From Chloroflexota bacterium (GTDB taxonomy: Bacteria > Chloroflexota > Anaerolineae > Anaerolineales > UBA4823), in the NCBI GenBank assembly GCA_030613705.1, contig JAUWLJ010000050.1, positions 1 to 9,795 on the forward strand: a stretch of 9,795 nucleotides of DNA, read 5' to 3'. Every line of letters begins with the position of its first letter. Positions within the stretch are counted from its first letter, which is position 1. Shown piece after piece: positions 1 through 6,501 of the stretch. The translations under genes and the position numbers were made by a program. The notes beneath the pieces were generated by a model, which had not been told where the DNA came from, ran no database searches, and was given only the letters and a program-made list of their open reading frames with translations.

Positions 1-104
1 CTTTCACGCTCTTCTTTCAAGCGGTCAGGATTCATCCCGGTTAAAGATTCAATCAGGGTTGATTTTCCATGATCGACATGACCTGCAGTGCCGATTACAC
101 GCAT
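1..104 (-). CDS. selB: Selenocysteine-specific translation elongation factor SelB, N-terminal 34 residues (gene runs off the window)
   Basis: SelB is a GTPase that delivers selenocysteinyl-tRNA to ribosomes stalled at recoded UGA codons carrying a SECIS element. The visible protein begins [16 protein letters not shown] and continues into a '[14 protein letters not shown]' stretch. GHVDHGKS (residues 8-15) is the P-loop (G1), and the NPDRLKEE segment leading towards switch I is typical of SelB rather than EF-Tu. The ATG at 104-102 is fixed by an in-frame TGA directly upstream (107-105) and a GTGAGG Shine-Dalgarno at 117-112, seven bases from the start. The gene lies 68 bases downstream of the coiled-coil gene, with no terminator visible between them, so co-transcription is possible. 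The rest of the GTPase domain and the C-terminal SECIS-binding winged helices lie outside the window. The identity is secure from the motif; function is inferred from the family. Confidence 0.9.
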   Translation of the reverse strand, partial: MRVIGTAGHVDHGKSTLIESLTGMNPDRLKEERE

Positions 105-172
105 TCAAATGCCTCACAATATTTATTTAGGGATATCTCAGATTTGATATTTGGCTAGGTGGTCCGTATCCA

Positions 173-1351
173 TCAGCGGCTGCTCCCAGCGATTCGTTCA
201 TATGCAGCTACCCAATCATGGGTCATAGATAACAAGGATTGAAGACGTCTTTCAGTCTCCTCATTCATCTGGTGGATCATATCTTGAATTTCCTGAAAGC
301 CTAGTTTAAGATCCATAAGTTGATCCCCCATATTTTCCAGATTTCTGGATAGCTCATTCCGTTGTTCTTCTTGAGTCAAAGTGTAATTTGTCCAGCGCTT
401 TTGATCATCAGCCTTGAAAGTTACCCACTCTTGTCTGAATCGCTCTTCGGCCAGGCGTTGAACCTCCGCGATCTCACTAATTCGTCTCTCAACCCGACCT
501 TGAAGCTCTTCTATAGAACCTTTTAGTCTTTTTACTTCACTATGGGTGCTATCAAGAGATTGGAATTGCCTCTCAACATCGCTCGATTGGCGATCAATTT
601 TCTCAATTTGTGCTTGCCACTCCTTCCAGGTACGCTCAAATTCTACTTGCTGTAAGGCTTGTTTTTCAATGAACGAATCCTGGGCTTCCTGCCGCTCAGA
701 ATCTTGCGCTAAGGTTTCCGTGAGACGTCCTTCCACTTTGCGCAAATTAGATGAAACAAGCTCCATCTGTCCACGCTGTTCGTCAGACCTTTTTCGTAAT
801 GCAGAGACTTCACCCTGTAGATCCACCAGGCGTTTTGAATCTTGACGACGACCATCTTCCATCAGACGATACGTGCGAGTATATTCTTCTTCGCTGCGTT
901 GAATATCCAGAACTTTTACTCGTTGATCGTCTAATTGTTGTGCCAATCTGGCCTCTTCATCTACTCTTGCCTGGAGACTGCGTTTAATCCCGGAAATTGC
1001 TTCAAGTTCCTGGCGCGATTCAGCAAAACTTGTATCAATCGAGCGCATTTCTACCCGGCGAACTTTCTCCATCTCTTCTTCGCGCTTCTTGGTTTGTTTA
1101 TCCTGTTCGTCAATTTGCTGGATGATTTCCATGCGCTGTTGAAGCAAAGAAGAATCGAAATCATCCATACGACCTACAACTGCAGACAAACGGATGATCT
1201 CACCGCTGAGATCCTTAATCTGCTGGTTTGAGGCCGAGATACCGCCCTCCATGGTAATGATACGTTCTTCCTGCTTGGCGATAATATCTTTATCCTTACG
1301 GCGTTCATCATTTAACCATTCTAGTTGTTTGAGGACCTGGTCAAATTCCAT
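173..1351 (-). CDS. Uncharacterised 392-residue coiled-coil protein, free of proline and cysteine
   Basis: I do not recognise a named family. The protein is soluble in appearance, with no signal peptide or membrane segment. It is extremely rich in Glu, Gln, Arg, Asp and Lys, with heptad-like spacing of Leu, Ile, Val and Met from about residue 5 to 375. I find no proline and no cysteine anywhere, which suits a long, nearly continuous helix. Tryptophans cluster late (W242, W245, W309, W320), and the C-terminus (about 376-392, containing HDWVAAYERIAG) looks less charged and may form a small cap. The start is well supported: GGAGG at 1362-1358, six bases before the ATG, and an extended -10 promoter further upstream. 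Such composition is shared by SMC-like, tropomyosin-like and cytoskeletal or scaffold proteins, so similarity searches will be contaminated by compositional matches. Selenium-related function cannot be inferred merely from selB being next. Confidence 0.8.
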   Translation of the reverse strand: MEFDQVLKQLEWLNDERRKDKDIIAKQEERIITMEGGISASNQQIKDLSGEIIRLSAVVGRMDDFDSSLLQQRMEIIQQIDEQDKQTKKREEEMEKVRRVEMRSIDTSFAESRQELEAISGIKRSLQARVDEEARLAQQLDDQRVKVLDIQRSEEEYTRTYRLMEDGRRQDSKRLVDLQGEVSALRKRSDEQRGQMELVSSNLRKVEGRLTETLAQDSERQEAQDSFIEKQALQQVEFERTWKEWQAQIEKIDRQSSDVERQFQSLDSTHSEVKRLKGSIEELQGRVERRISEIAEVQRLAEERFRQEWVTFKADDQKRWTNYTLTQEEQRNELSRNLENMGDQLMDLKLGFQEIQDMIHQMNEETERRLQSLLSMTHDWVAAYERIAGSSR

Positions 1352-1407
1352 GTCTGGCCTCCATTTGAGAAATTCCTATACGGAAAGGCTTTTTCGAGGG
1401 TTTGCGA

Positions 1408-1416
1408 ATTATAGCA
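1408..1416 (-). promoter_or_regulatory. Candidate extended -10 promoter for the coiled-coil gene (and possibly selB)
   Basis: On the minus strand the sequence reads TGCTATAAT: a perfect TATAAT (1413-1408) preceded by TGn, the extended -10 signature. No good -35 hexamer occurs 16-18 bases upstream, which is tolerated for extended -10 promoters. The site lies just after the stop codon of the NuoN-like gene and about 57 bases before the coiled-coil ATG. A 5-bp inverted repeat (GGACC-ACG-GGTCC, 1428-1440) covers the place where a -35 or an activator would sit, but it also encodes the last residues of the upstream gene. Prediction from sequence only. Confidence 0.5.
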
Positions 1417-1422
1417 TTAAGC

Positions 1423-2835
1423 TTATGGGACCACGGGTCCAAATGCTGCCGGCAAATTGATGATTAATTGGATAAAGGTGTTTGGCAGTATTCCTAGGAT
1501 AAATAGAATTGCTAAACCAATCACGAGAAAGGTTTTTAAAACTCTTGTCTCAGGTGTTATTTCTCTGATCTCATCTGCATCAGAAACCATATAAATCAGC
1601 ATTCGAATCCCACCCACAATCAAACCCAGGCTACCCAGGATTACCCAGAAGGATATCTGGGGGACCGTCGCTGATAATCCTTCAATCACGCCCAGTTTCA
1701 GAGGGAAACCTGCGAGCAGCGGTATCCCTGCCATACAGAATATCGACAGGATCATGCTGATCGATATAACTGGGTAGCTTTTCGCTAGACCGCGGATATC
1801 TCCCAAATCGAGAACTTTGATTCTTCCACCCAGACCAGATAACGCCAATGCCCAAACACCAAGACTTAAACCTCGCGGCAGCAAGAGAGCAAAAAATAGA
1901 ACCCGATAAATCTCAGAATTGCCACCAATAGCCAAGCCAATTGCAATTAGGGAAAACCCGATATCCAATATGATGGCAAATCCCATCAATCGAGTAATAT
2001 GTCTTTCTACTGCAGCCCAAATACCAGCAGTCACCACCATCACTACTCCGACAAGTTGTAACAGCAGAGCTGTGCTTGGATTACTCTTAAACCAAACATA
2101 ACTATCCAAAAATCCAAGCCCAAAAATTGTCACCGCCATCGGGAGCAACAGGAAAATAAAGGCTGTTGGGTATGGATGCGAATCCTCCGCCAACATCGGA
2201 ATCCAGGTATGGAATGGGAAAACAGCCAGTAATAGAGCAAATCCAATTGCCAACAAGGCGGTGGCAATGGCTACAATTTCCTGATTTCCTGGACCAACCT
2301 CAAAACCTGTGAACATGAAACCAGAAATTAAAATAAACGGCATCCCTATCGTTTGGAATGAAAGGTAACGTAATACACCGCGACCCGCACGACTACCTGG
2401 TGGAGATAAGAATGGGATGCTCACCAGAACAGCAATCTCAATTAACACACCCGCGAAAAGAAATGGCTCAACAGCGATAGCTGCAGTTAATAATGTCACC
2501 ATGCCTAATCCTAACGGCACAAATAGTCGATTAGGACGGGCAAGTGGAGCTGCACCAAACCATAGCGCAGCTGTGAGGTATATGACGATCAAAGTTGGAC
2601 GATCAGCTGCAGAAAGGACAATCCGTCGTCCAAAAATAATAAATGTGTCCGAAAAGGGTAATACCCATCTCCAGAAAATGATTTGCTCTTGCAGCGGCAA
2701 CCAGGCAGCCAGACCTGCCAGGATTGCTGTGATCCCTGTGGCAAGGATCGCTACCAGGGTTTCCCATTTTCGGAGCAGGAGTAGAATCACCGCTACCAAG
2801 CTTGGGAAAATTATCCATATATATGCAGAATTCAA
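1423..2835 (-). CDS. NuoN/MrpD-like proton-antiporter-type membrane subunit
   Basis: This is a 470-residue polytopic protein with about 14 hydrophobic segments, close to the usual NuoN length. It belongs to the proton-conducting antiporter-like family (NuoL/M/N, MrpA/D, HyfB/D/F). Recognisable blocks are LIEIAVL (131-137) with a glutamate, E133, at the place of the TM5 proton-carrying Glu; FPFHTWIP (206-213), the TM7-loop signature; and MAGIPLLAGFPLK (368-380), the TM12 signature with K380. The TM7 lysine, normally five residues before the Pro of PFHxW, is L202 here. The start is TTG, supported by GGAGG seven bases upstream and by the absence of a nearby in-frame ATG. TTG overlaps the TGA of the preceding gene as TTGA, implying translational coupling. 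It is third in a compact trio with NuoL-like and NuoK-like genes. A role in ion translocation is a family-level inference; the partner complex is unknown. Confidence 0.85.
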   Translation of the reverse strand: MNSAYIWIIFPSLVAVILLLLRKWETLVAILATGITAILAGLAAWLPLQEQIIFWRWVLPFSDTFIIFGRRIVLSAADRPTLIVIYLTAALWFGAAPLARPNRLFVPLGLGMVTLLTAAIAVEPFLFAGVLIEIAVLVSIPFLSPPGSRAGRGVLRYLSFQTIGMPFILISGFMFTGFEVGPGNQEIVAIATALLAIGFALLLAVFPFHTWIPMLAEDSHPYPTAFIFLLLPMAVTIFGLGFLDSYVWFKSNPSTALLLQLVGVVMVVTAGIWAAVERHITRLMGFAIILDIGFSLIAIGLAIGGNSEIYRVLFFALLLPRGLSLGVWALALSGLGGRIKVLDLGDIRGLAKSYPVISISMILSIFCMAGIPLLAGFPLKLGVIEGLSATVPQISFWVILGSLGLIVGGIRMLIYMVSDADEIREITPETRVLKTFLVIGLAILFILGILPNTFIQLIINLPAAFGPVVP

Positions 2836-3428
2836 CTTGCTTCCTCCAAAGTTGGAGCAGTAAGCATATAAGCCCCCACAATAGCCAAACCAAGTGTCAC
2901 GATCGCCAGTAACCCGGTGATCAGAATTGAACTTTCCACTCCAGCATATAGTATTTCAAATCCACTGAGAAAAGTTAACAATCCTAAAACCACTCTAAAT
3001 GGATGGGTAGTCAATCCCAGCTGGATCAATCCTAATGAGACCAGGATCATGGCGCCATATGCAGCCTGAACATCTATCTCTGGCAGCCAGATCACCAATC
3101 TCGCACCACCAGTAAAAGCAAACAAACCAGCCAAGATCGCCGCCAGCAATCGAAAAGCGATATCCGAGATCAGCACTGGTTTTCCATTGATATTTTCTTG
3201 CGGCAAATTTAATAAGGCAAGACCTAAGACCGCACCTGCCATCCAACCTGCGACCACTTTTACCGCAGCTGTTTCCATCGGCCAGCTCAAAGAGATCAGC
3301 ACAAATACACATAAATATTGAAGTCCCAAGCTGAAGATGCTGATCCGCCAATCCCAGCTGATTAACAAAACTGTGGCCGCAATGAAAGCCAGGATCACTG
3401 AAGGAAGAACGAGAAAGTTGAGTATCAT
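2832..3428 (-). CDS. NuoK/HyfE-like small membrane subunit (198 residues)
   Basis: Six or so hydrophobic helices make this longer than NuoK or MrpC (about 100-115 residues) and close to the size of HyfE-type hydrogenase-4 subunits. The C-terminal part, THPFRVVLGLLTFLSGFEIL (141-160) followed by a long helix ending in AIVGAYML, resembles the NuoK/HyfE hairpin that normally carries membrane-embedded glutamates. Here the glutamates are E158 and E165. The position that is Glu in HyfE ('GLLxLENG') appears to be L154, so the charge has shifted by about one turn. A cytosolic or loop segment (about 75-90, LPQENINGKPVL) separates the two halves. The ATG follows the NuoL-like stop by three bases and the stop overlaps the NuoN-like TTG start, so the three are almost certainly one transcript. 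Assignment rests on pattern and context. MrpC-like is an alternative name for the same fold. Confidence 0.7.
   Translation of the reverse strand: MILNFLVLPSVILAFIAATVLLISWDWRISIFSLGLQYLCVFVLISLSWPMETAAVKVVAGWMAGAVLGLALLNLPQENINGKPVLISDIAFRLLAAILAGLFAFTGGARLVIWLPEIDVQAAYGAMILVSLGLIQLGLTTHPFRVVLGLLTFLSGFEILYAGVESSILITGLLAIVTLGLAIVGAYMLTAPTLEEAS
2843..2847 (-). promoter_or_regulatory. Shine-Dalgarno GGAGG that fixes a TTG start for the NuoN-like gene
   Basis: The minus strand reads GGAGG, then seven bases, then TTG at 2835-2833. It lies inside the final codons of the upstream NuoK-like gene (encoding its EEAS end), so ribosomes finishing that gene can re-initiate. It is the main reason to accept the non-ATG start. 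Confidence 0.7.
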
Positions 3429-3431
3429 GAA

Positions 3432-5003
3432 CTAGGTTCCGATGCTAATTACTAATAACGCTATAAATAACACGATCCACAGCAATACCCAAAGTAGGCC
3501 TCCCTCACCTTCCAAAACCTTCGAAATGAAGTGGATAAAGCGAGAAAGGTAATCATAAATGGTTTTCACTATGGCATAAAACCAATCCAATGTGAAGATA
3601 ACATTGACGCTCTTGGCCATCAGTTGCGGCACCTTTCCTCCCCGACGTTTCCAGAAGAAACCAATAAGAGCGAGAACACATATCAGAGGACCTAATATCC
3701 AACCCATGAGGGGGACTTCACCGATTTTTGGTAAATAGAACCAAACAAAACTGATTTGGACCATCGGAAATAACAATAGCCCAATTGGATAAACTACCTT
3801 GATCCAACGTTCGAGACCGGATGGCTCTGGTATCAATTGTGATGCATGATGAGCATATCCCCAGATCATGAAAACTATGGCGATCAAGTAAAGAACTAGG
3901 GATGGGTTAAAAGGTAAGGTGAATAGCATCCACATGTTCCAGGCAGGTGTGAAAGGTAAGGTTGAGATTCCAATCAAACCCAGGAGGGTAATCCACTTAG
4001 AAAACCTGGTTCTGACAGATGAAAGAAAGATCAATCCCCCAGAGAACACGATTGCCAATGACCAGGACAAACTTGCTTCCGCTTGGGCTCGCAAAGTGGC
4101 TGCGATTACTATAGCACTCATCCCCAAAATAAAAGCATGCCGGCCTTCAAGCTCATCACGTGCCAATATCCAAGCTCCGCCAGATAGCAGAGACACCAAT
4201 CCTGTTAAGCCGAATATGATCACCCATAAATTGGTTGGTAATGCAACATTTTCTAACGCCGAAGCAACCCGCACCAGGAAGACTAATACAATCGTCGCTG
4301 AAACTAAGTTTAATACGGTTCCGTAGCTGCGCCGACTTGTTGGGTTTTCAATTAATGGCGAATCAACTAAGACCGAGCCCAGGCGTAATCCTGCGGCGAG
4401 TACAACAAAGGTGATTGCAGCTGGAGATACCCGCTCAAGAAGAAAGCTTCCATTATCGCTTACAGATATTACTCCAGCAATCAATAAACATGTGCTCCCA
4501 CCCAGGCCTGAAAAGAAGCCCCACACTGCCCGGCGACGCGATTTTCCTGATTGCAGCTGGGGTAAGAGAATTAACAATCCAATAATGTCAAATGCAGTCC
4601 AGGCTAAGATGAAAGTCAATAGGTTTCCAGAGAATACACCGATCAAACCAAGAGCAGTCACAACCAAGCTGCTTGCCCAATTCGACCAATCCATCTCGTA
4701 GGCACGAACTACATCTGTGAGTAATGTAGCGAGAATGAGGGTTCCCAATCCTACAGCAAATGGCCAGGAAACCTTGTCTGCAATCATGATGAATGAATTT
4801 GGATATGCTGTTCTAGGTCCCCAGCTAATTAATTGCACGCTTACCGGGAGTGTCATCCCTAACAGGAGCACCACGATCCAGGTGACGAGAGCTCCTCCGG
4901 CAGCAATCAACCAGTGATATCCAAAACTCGGCCGGGAAAGGCGAAGGATTAACATAACCAAGGAGGTTATAACCAGCAACAAGATTGAGATTATGACAAA
5001 CAT
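3432..5003 (-). CDS. NuoL/MrpA/HyfB-like proton-antiporter-type membrane subunit, divergent
   Basis: A 523-residue protein with about 14-16 transmembrane segments. NLLTFILAW (127-135) matches the TM4-5 block that normally continues into the proton-carrying Glu, but here the next residue is T136, with D139 a turn later. The TM7 block reads AAGLRLGS (203-210) with R207 where Lys is usual, and the following PLHTWLPDA signature is absent. The TM12 block TPAWNMWML (352-360) has M357 where 'GFxSK' would place Lys. The C-terminus (about 470-520) keeps a NuoL/HyfB-like DWFYAIVK segment and a LEGEGGLLW motif before a last membrane helix, resembling the NuoL lateral-helix region. The Shine-Dalgarno is weak: GGA lies 13 bases before the ATG. 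A candidate promoter overlaps the end of the hydantoinase gene upstream. It heads the three-gene membrane set. Family membership is fairly safe; real proton pumping is doubtful. Confidence 0.75.
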   Translation of the reverse strand: MFVIISILLLVITSLVMLILRLSRPSFGYHWLIAAGGALVTWIVVLLLGMTLPVSVQLISWGPRTAYPNSFIMIADKVSWPFAVGLGTLILATLLTDVVRAYEMDWSNWASSLVVTALGLIGVFSGNLLTFILAWTAFDIIGLLILLPQLQSGKSRRRAVWGFFSGLGGSTCLLIAGVISVSDNGSFLLERVSPAAITFVVLAAGLRLGSVLVDSPLIENPTSRRSYGTVLNLVSATIVLVFLVRVASALENVALPTNLWVIIFGLTGLVSLLSGGAWILARDELEGRHAFILGMSAIVIAATLRAQAEASLSWSLAIVFSGGLIFLSSVRTRFSKWITLLGLIGISTLPFTPAWNMWMLFTLPFNPSLVLYLIAIVFMIWGYAHHASQLIPEPSGLERWIKVVYPIGLLLFPMVQISFVWFYLPKIGEVPLMGWILGPLICVLALIGFFWKRRGGKVPQLMAKSVNVIFTLDWFYAIVKTIYDYLSRFIHFISKVLEGEGGLLWVLLWIVLFIALLVISIGT

Positions 5004-5045
5004 GCTATCGATTTATTCCAAATTGGTTCAGGCGTGTGAACGAAA

Positions 5046-5054
5046 ACTATATCA
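5046..5054 (-). promoter_or_regulatory. Candidate extended -10 promoter for the membrane trio
   Basis: The minus strand reads TGATATAGT: TGn plus TATAGT (5051-5046), one mismatch from TATAAT. It overlaps the TAG stop of the hydantoinase gene (5049-5047). With 17-base spacing, a weak TCGGGA stands at 5074-5069 in the -35 position. Transcription would start roughly 35 bases before the NuoL-like ATG. If real, the membrane genes are not solely read through from the hydantoinase gene. Sequence-only prediction. Confidence 0.35.
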
Positions 5055-6465
5055 TAACCGCATTTGGTTCCCGAGATAAATAACGTCCCCCTCCTGGTTT
5101 TCCGAGCCAACGTTCTCCGTCAACGATCAGGCCGCCACGTAGAAAGACCTTTTCCGGGTAACCGACCAATTCCCAATTCTCATAAAGGTTATAGTCAGTG
5201 CGGTGATGTGCGTGAGCAACACCATAGGTTAAACGCCGGTTAGGATCCCAAACCACAATATCTGCATCCGCTCCTGGTACCAAAGCGCCCTTTTGGGGAT
5301 ACAAACCAAAAATCTTTGCCACATTCGTGCTAGTCAATGCCACAAACTGGTTTGGGGTGATACGACCAGCGCCGACCCCATACGTCCACATGATTGGCAA
5401 TCTGTCACCGACACCTGGAACGCCATTAGGGATTTTTGTGAAGTCATCTTTACCGAGCTCTTTACCGGGAATGGATACCGGCTTCCCTTCATATTCAATT
5501 TTTTGAGTTCCATCAAAAAAGAATGGACAGTGGTCTGTGCCGATGGTCTGTAAAGTACCATCCGCCAGTGCTTTCCATAAACCCTGATTATCCTCCACTG
5601 AACGCATCGGGGGCGAGCAGATCCATTTGGCACCATCCGGTCGGGTTAAATGCTGATCAGTGAAGAACAAATAGGGTGGGCAGGTCTCACCAATGACATT
5701 AACTCCACGCTGGCGGGCATAGCCCAGCTGCTCTGCTTCTCCGATCTGGTTGACATGAACGACATATAGAGGCGAACCTGCCTGTTCTGCCAGGGCTGCG
5801 CCGCGTAAGACCGCCTCCACCCCACCCCAACCCGGTCTGGTGCGGGCATGCCATTCAGGTGAGGTATGCCCAGCAGCGAGCGCTTCGGCGACAAGAATAT
5901 CGATCACATCGCCATTTTCAGCATGCAACATGGTTAACATTCCATGCTCCCTGGCAATGCGCAACACACGAAATATTTCACCATCCTGCAACCGGAGACG
6001 ATCGTTATAAGCCATAAAAACTTTTAAGGTTGTAATTCCTAAATCGAGCAATTGAGGTATTTCTTTCTCGACCTGTTCATCCAGTCGAGTGATGTTCATA
6101 TGAAAGCTGAAATCAATGGCTGCTTTTTCGTCAGCCTTTGTATGCCAAACCGCTACTGCTTCATGCAGCGTATCGTAATCCTGAGGAACGAAATCCATCA
6201 CTGTAGTAGTACCCCCAAAGGCGGCAGCTTTATGCCCTGTGTAGTGATCATCTGATGAAACCGTGTCAAACATAGGTAAGTCTAAATGGGTATGGGGATC
6301 AATCCCGCCTGGCATAACCAACTTCCCAGCAGCATCGATAAGTTGTGCGCTGGAGATCTCGATATTTTTCCCCACAGAAACGATTTTTTCACCATCAATA
6401 AGAATGTCTGCCTCGAAGGTTTCAGAGGCAGTAATCAGCGTACCGGATTTTATTATTATTGGCAT
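5047..6465 (-). CDS. hydA: Dihydropyrimidinase / D-hydantoinase
   Basis: A zinc amidohydrolase that opens the ring of dihydropyrimidines or hydantoins to N-carbamoyl amino acids; acts in the cytosol. All expected metal ligands are present (numbered from the ATG chosen here): H58 and H60 in DPHTHLD, K148 in TLKVFMAY (the lysine carboxylated to bridge two metals), H181 in MLHAENGD, H237 in YVVHVNQ and D311 in GTDHCPF. Y153 in FMAYND is the usual substrate-contacting tyrosine. The 472-residue length is normal and the C-terminal beta-sandwich part (about 390-450, ADADIVVWDP) is intact. I chose ATG at 6465 because GGAG lies six bases before it; an in-frame TTG six bases further upstream directly abuts that site. 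The gene follows the 187-residue hypothetical by 36 bases, suggesting a shared transcript. Substrate range (uracil/thymine versus 5-substituted hydantoins) cannot be read from sequence. An allantoinase is less likely given the DHPase-type motifs. Confidence 0.93.
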   Translation of the reverse strand: MPIIIKSGTLITASETFEADILIDGEKIVSVGKNIEISSAQLIDAAGKLVMPGGIDPHTHLDLPMFDTVSSDDHYTGHKAAAFGGTTTVMDFVPQDYDTLHEAVAVWHTKADEKAAIDFSFHMNITRLDEQVEKEIPQLLDLGITTLKVFMAYNDRLRLQDGEIFRVLRIAREHGMLTMLHAENGDVIDILVAEALAAGHTSPEWHARTRPGWGGVEAVLRGAALAEQAGSPLYVVHVNQIGEAEQLGYARQRGVNVIGETCPPYLFFTDQHLTRPDGAKWICSPPMRSVEDNQGLWKALADGTLQTIGTDHCPFFFDGTQKIEYEGKPVSIPGKELGKDDFTKIPNGVPGVGDRLPIMWTYGVGAGRITPNQFVALTSTNVAKIFGLYPQKGALVPGADADIVVWDPNRRLTYGVAHAHHRTDYNLYENWELVGYPEKVFLRGGLIVDGERWLGKPGGGRYLSREPNAVMI

Positions 6466-6471
6466 GATCAA

Positions 6472-6475
6472 CTCC
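6472..6475 (-). promoter_or_regulatory. GGAG ribosome binding site deciding the hydantoinase start
   Basis: GGAG on the minus strand, six bases before ATG 6465-6463. The alternative TTG at 6471-6469 touches this element and would leave no spacer, so the shorter protein is preferred. Confidence 0.6.
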
Positions 6476-6501
6476 GAGCAAACTGTGGAGGCATTCTCAC
6501 T

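Noticed and set aside
105..172. tRNA-Sec or another RNA gene in the gap before selB
   Set aside because: Only 68 bases, shorter than a selenocysteine tRNA, and no cloverleaf or strong stem is seen; only the selB ribosome binding site is supported.
1428..1440. GGACC-ACG-GGTCC hairpin as a terminator of the membrane trio
   Set aside because: The five-pair stem lies inside the coding end of the NuoN-like gene and lacks a T-run; kept only as a possible element near the promoter.
2417..2863. Plus-strand open frame of 148 codons
   Set aside because: It lies opposite the NuoN-like gene, shows no domain, has low-complexity composition typical of an antisense frame of a hydrophobic gene, and no ribosome binding site context.
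2603..2893. Minus-strand frame overlapping the NuoK-like/NuoN-like junction
   Set aside because: It is out of frame with both neighbours and only spans their overlap; the two neighbours explain the region with good start signals.
3919..4326. Plus-strand open frame of 135 codons
   Set aside because: Antisense shadow of the NuoL-like gene, with no recognisable features.
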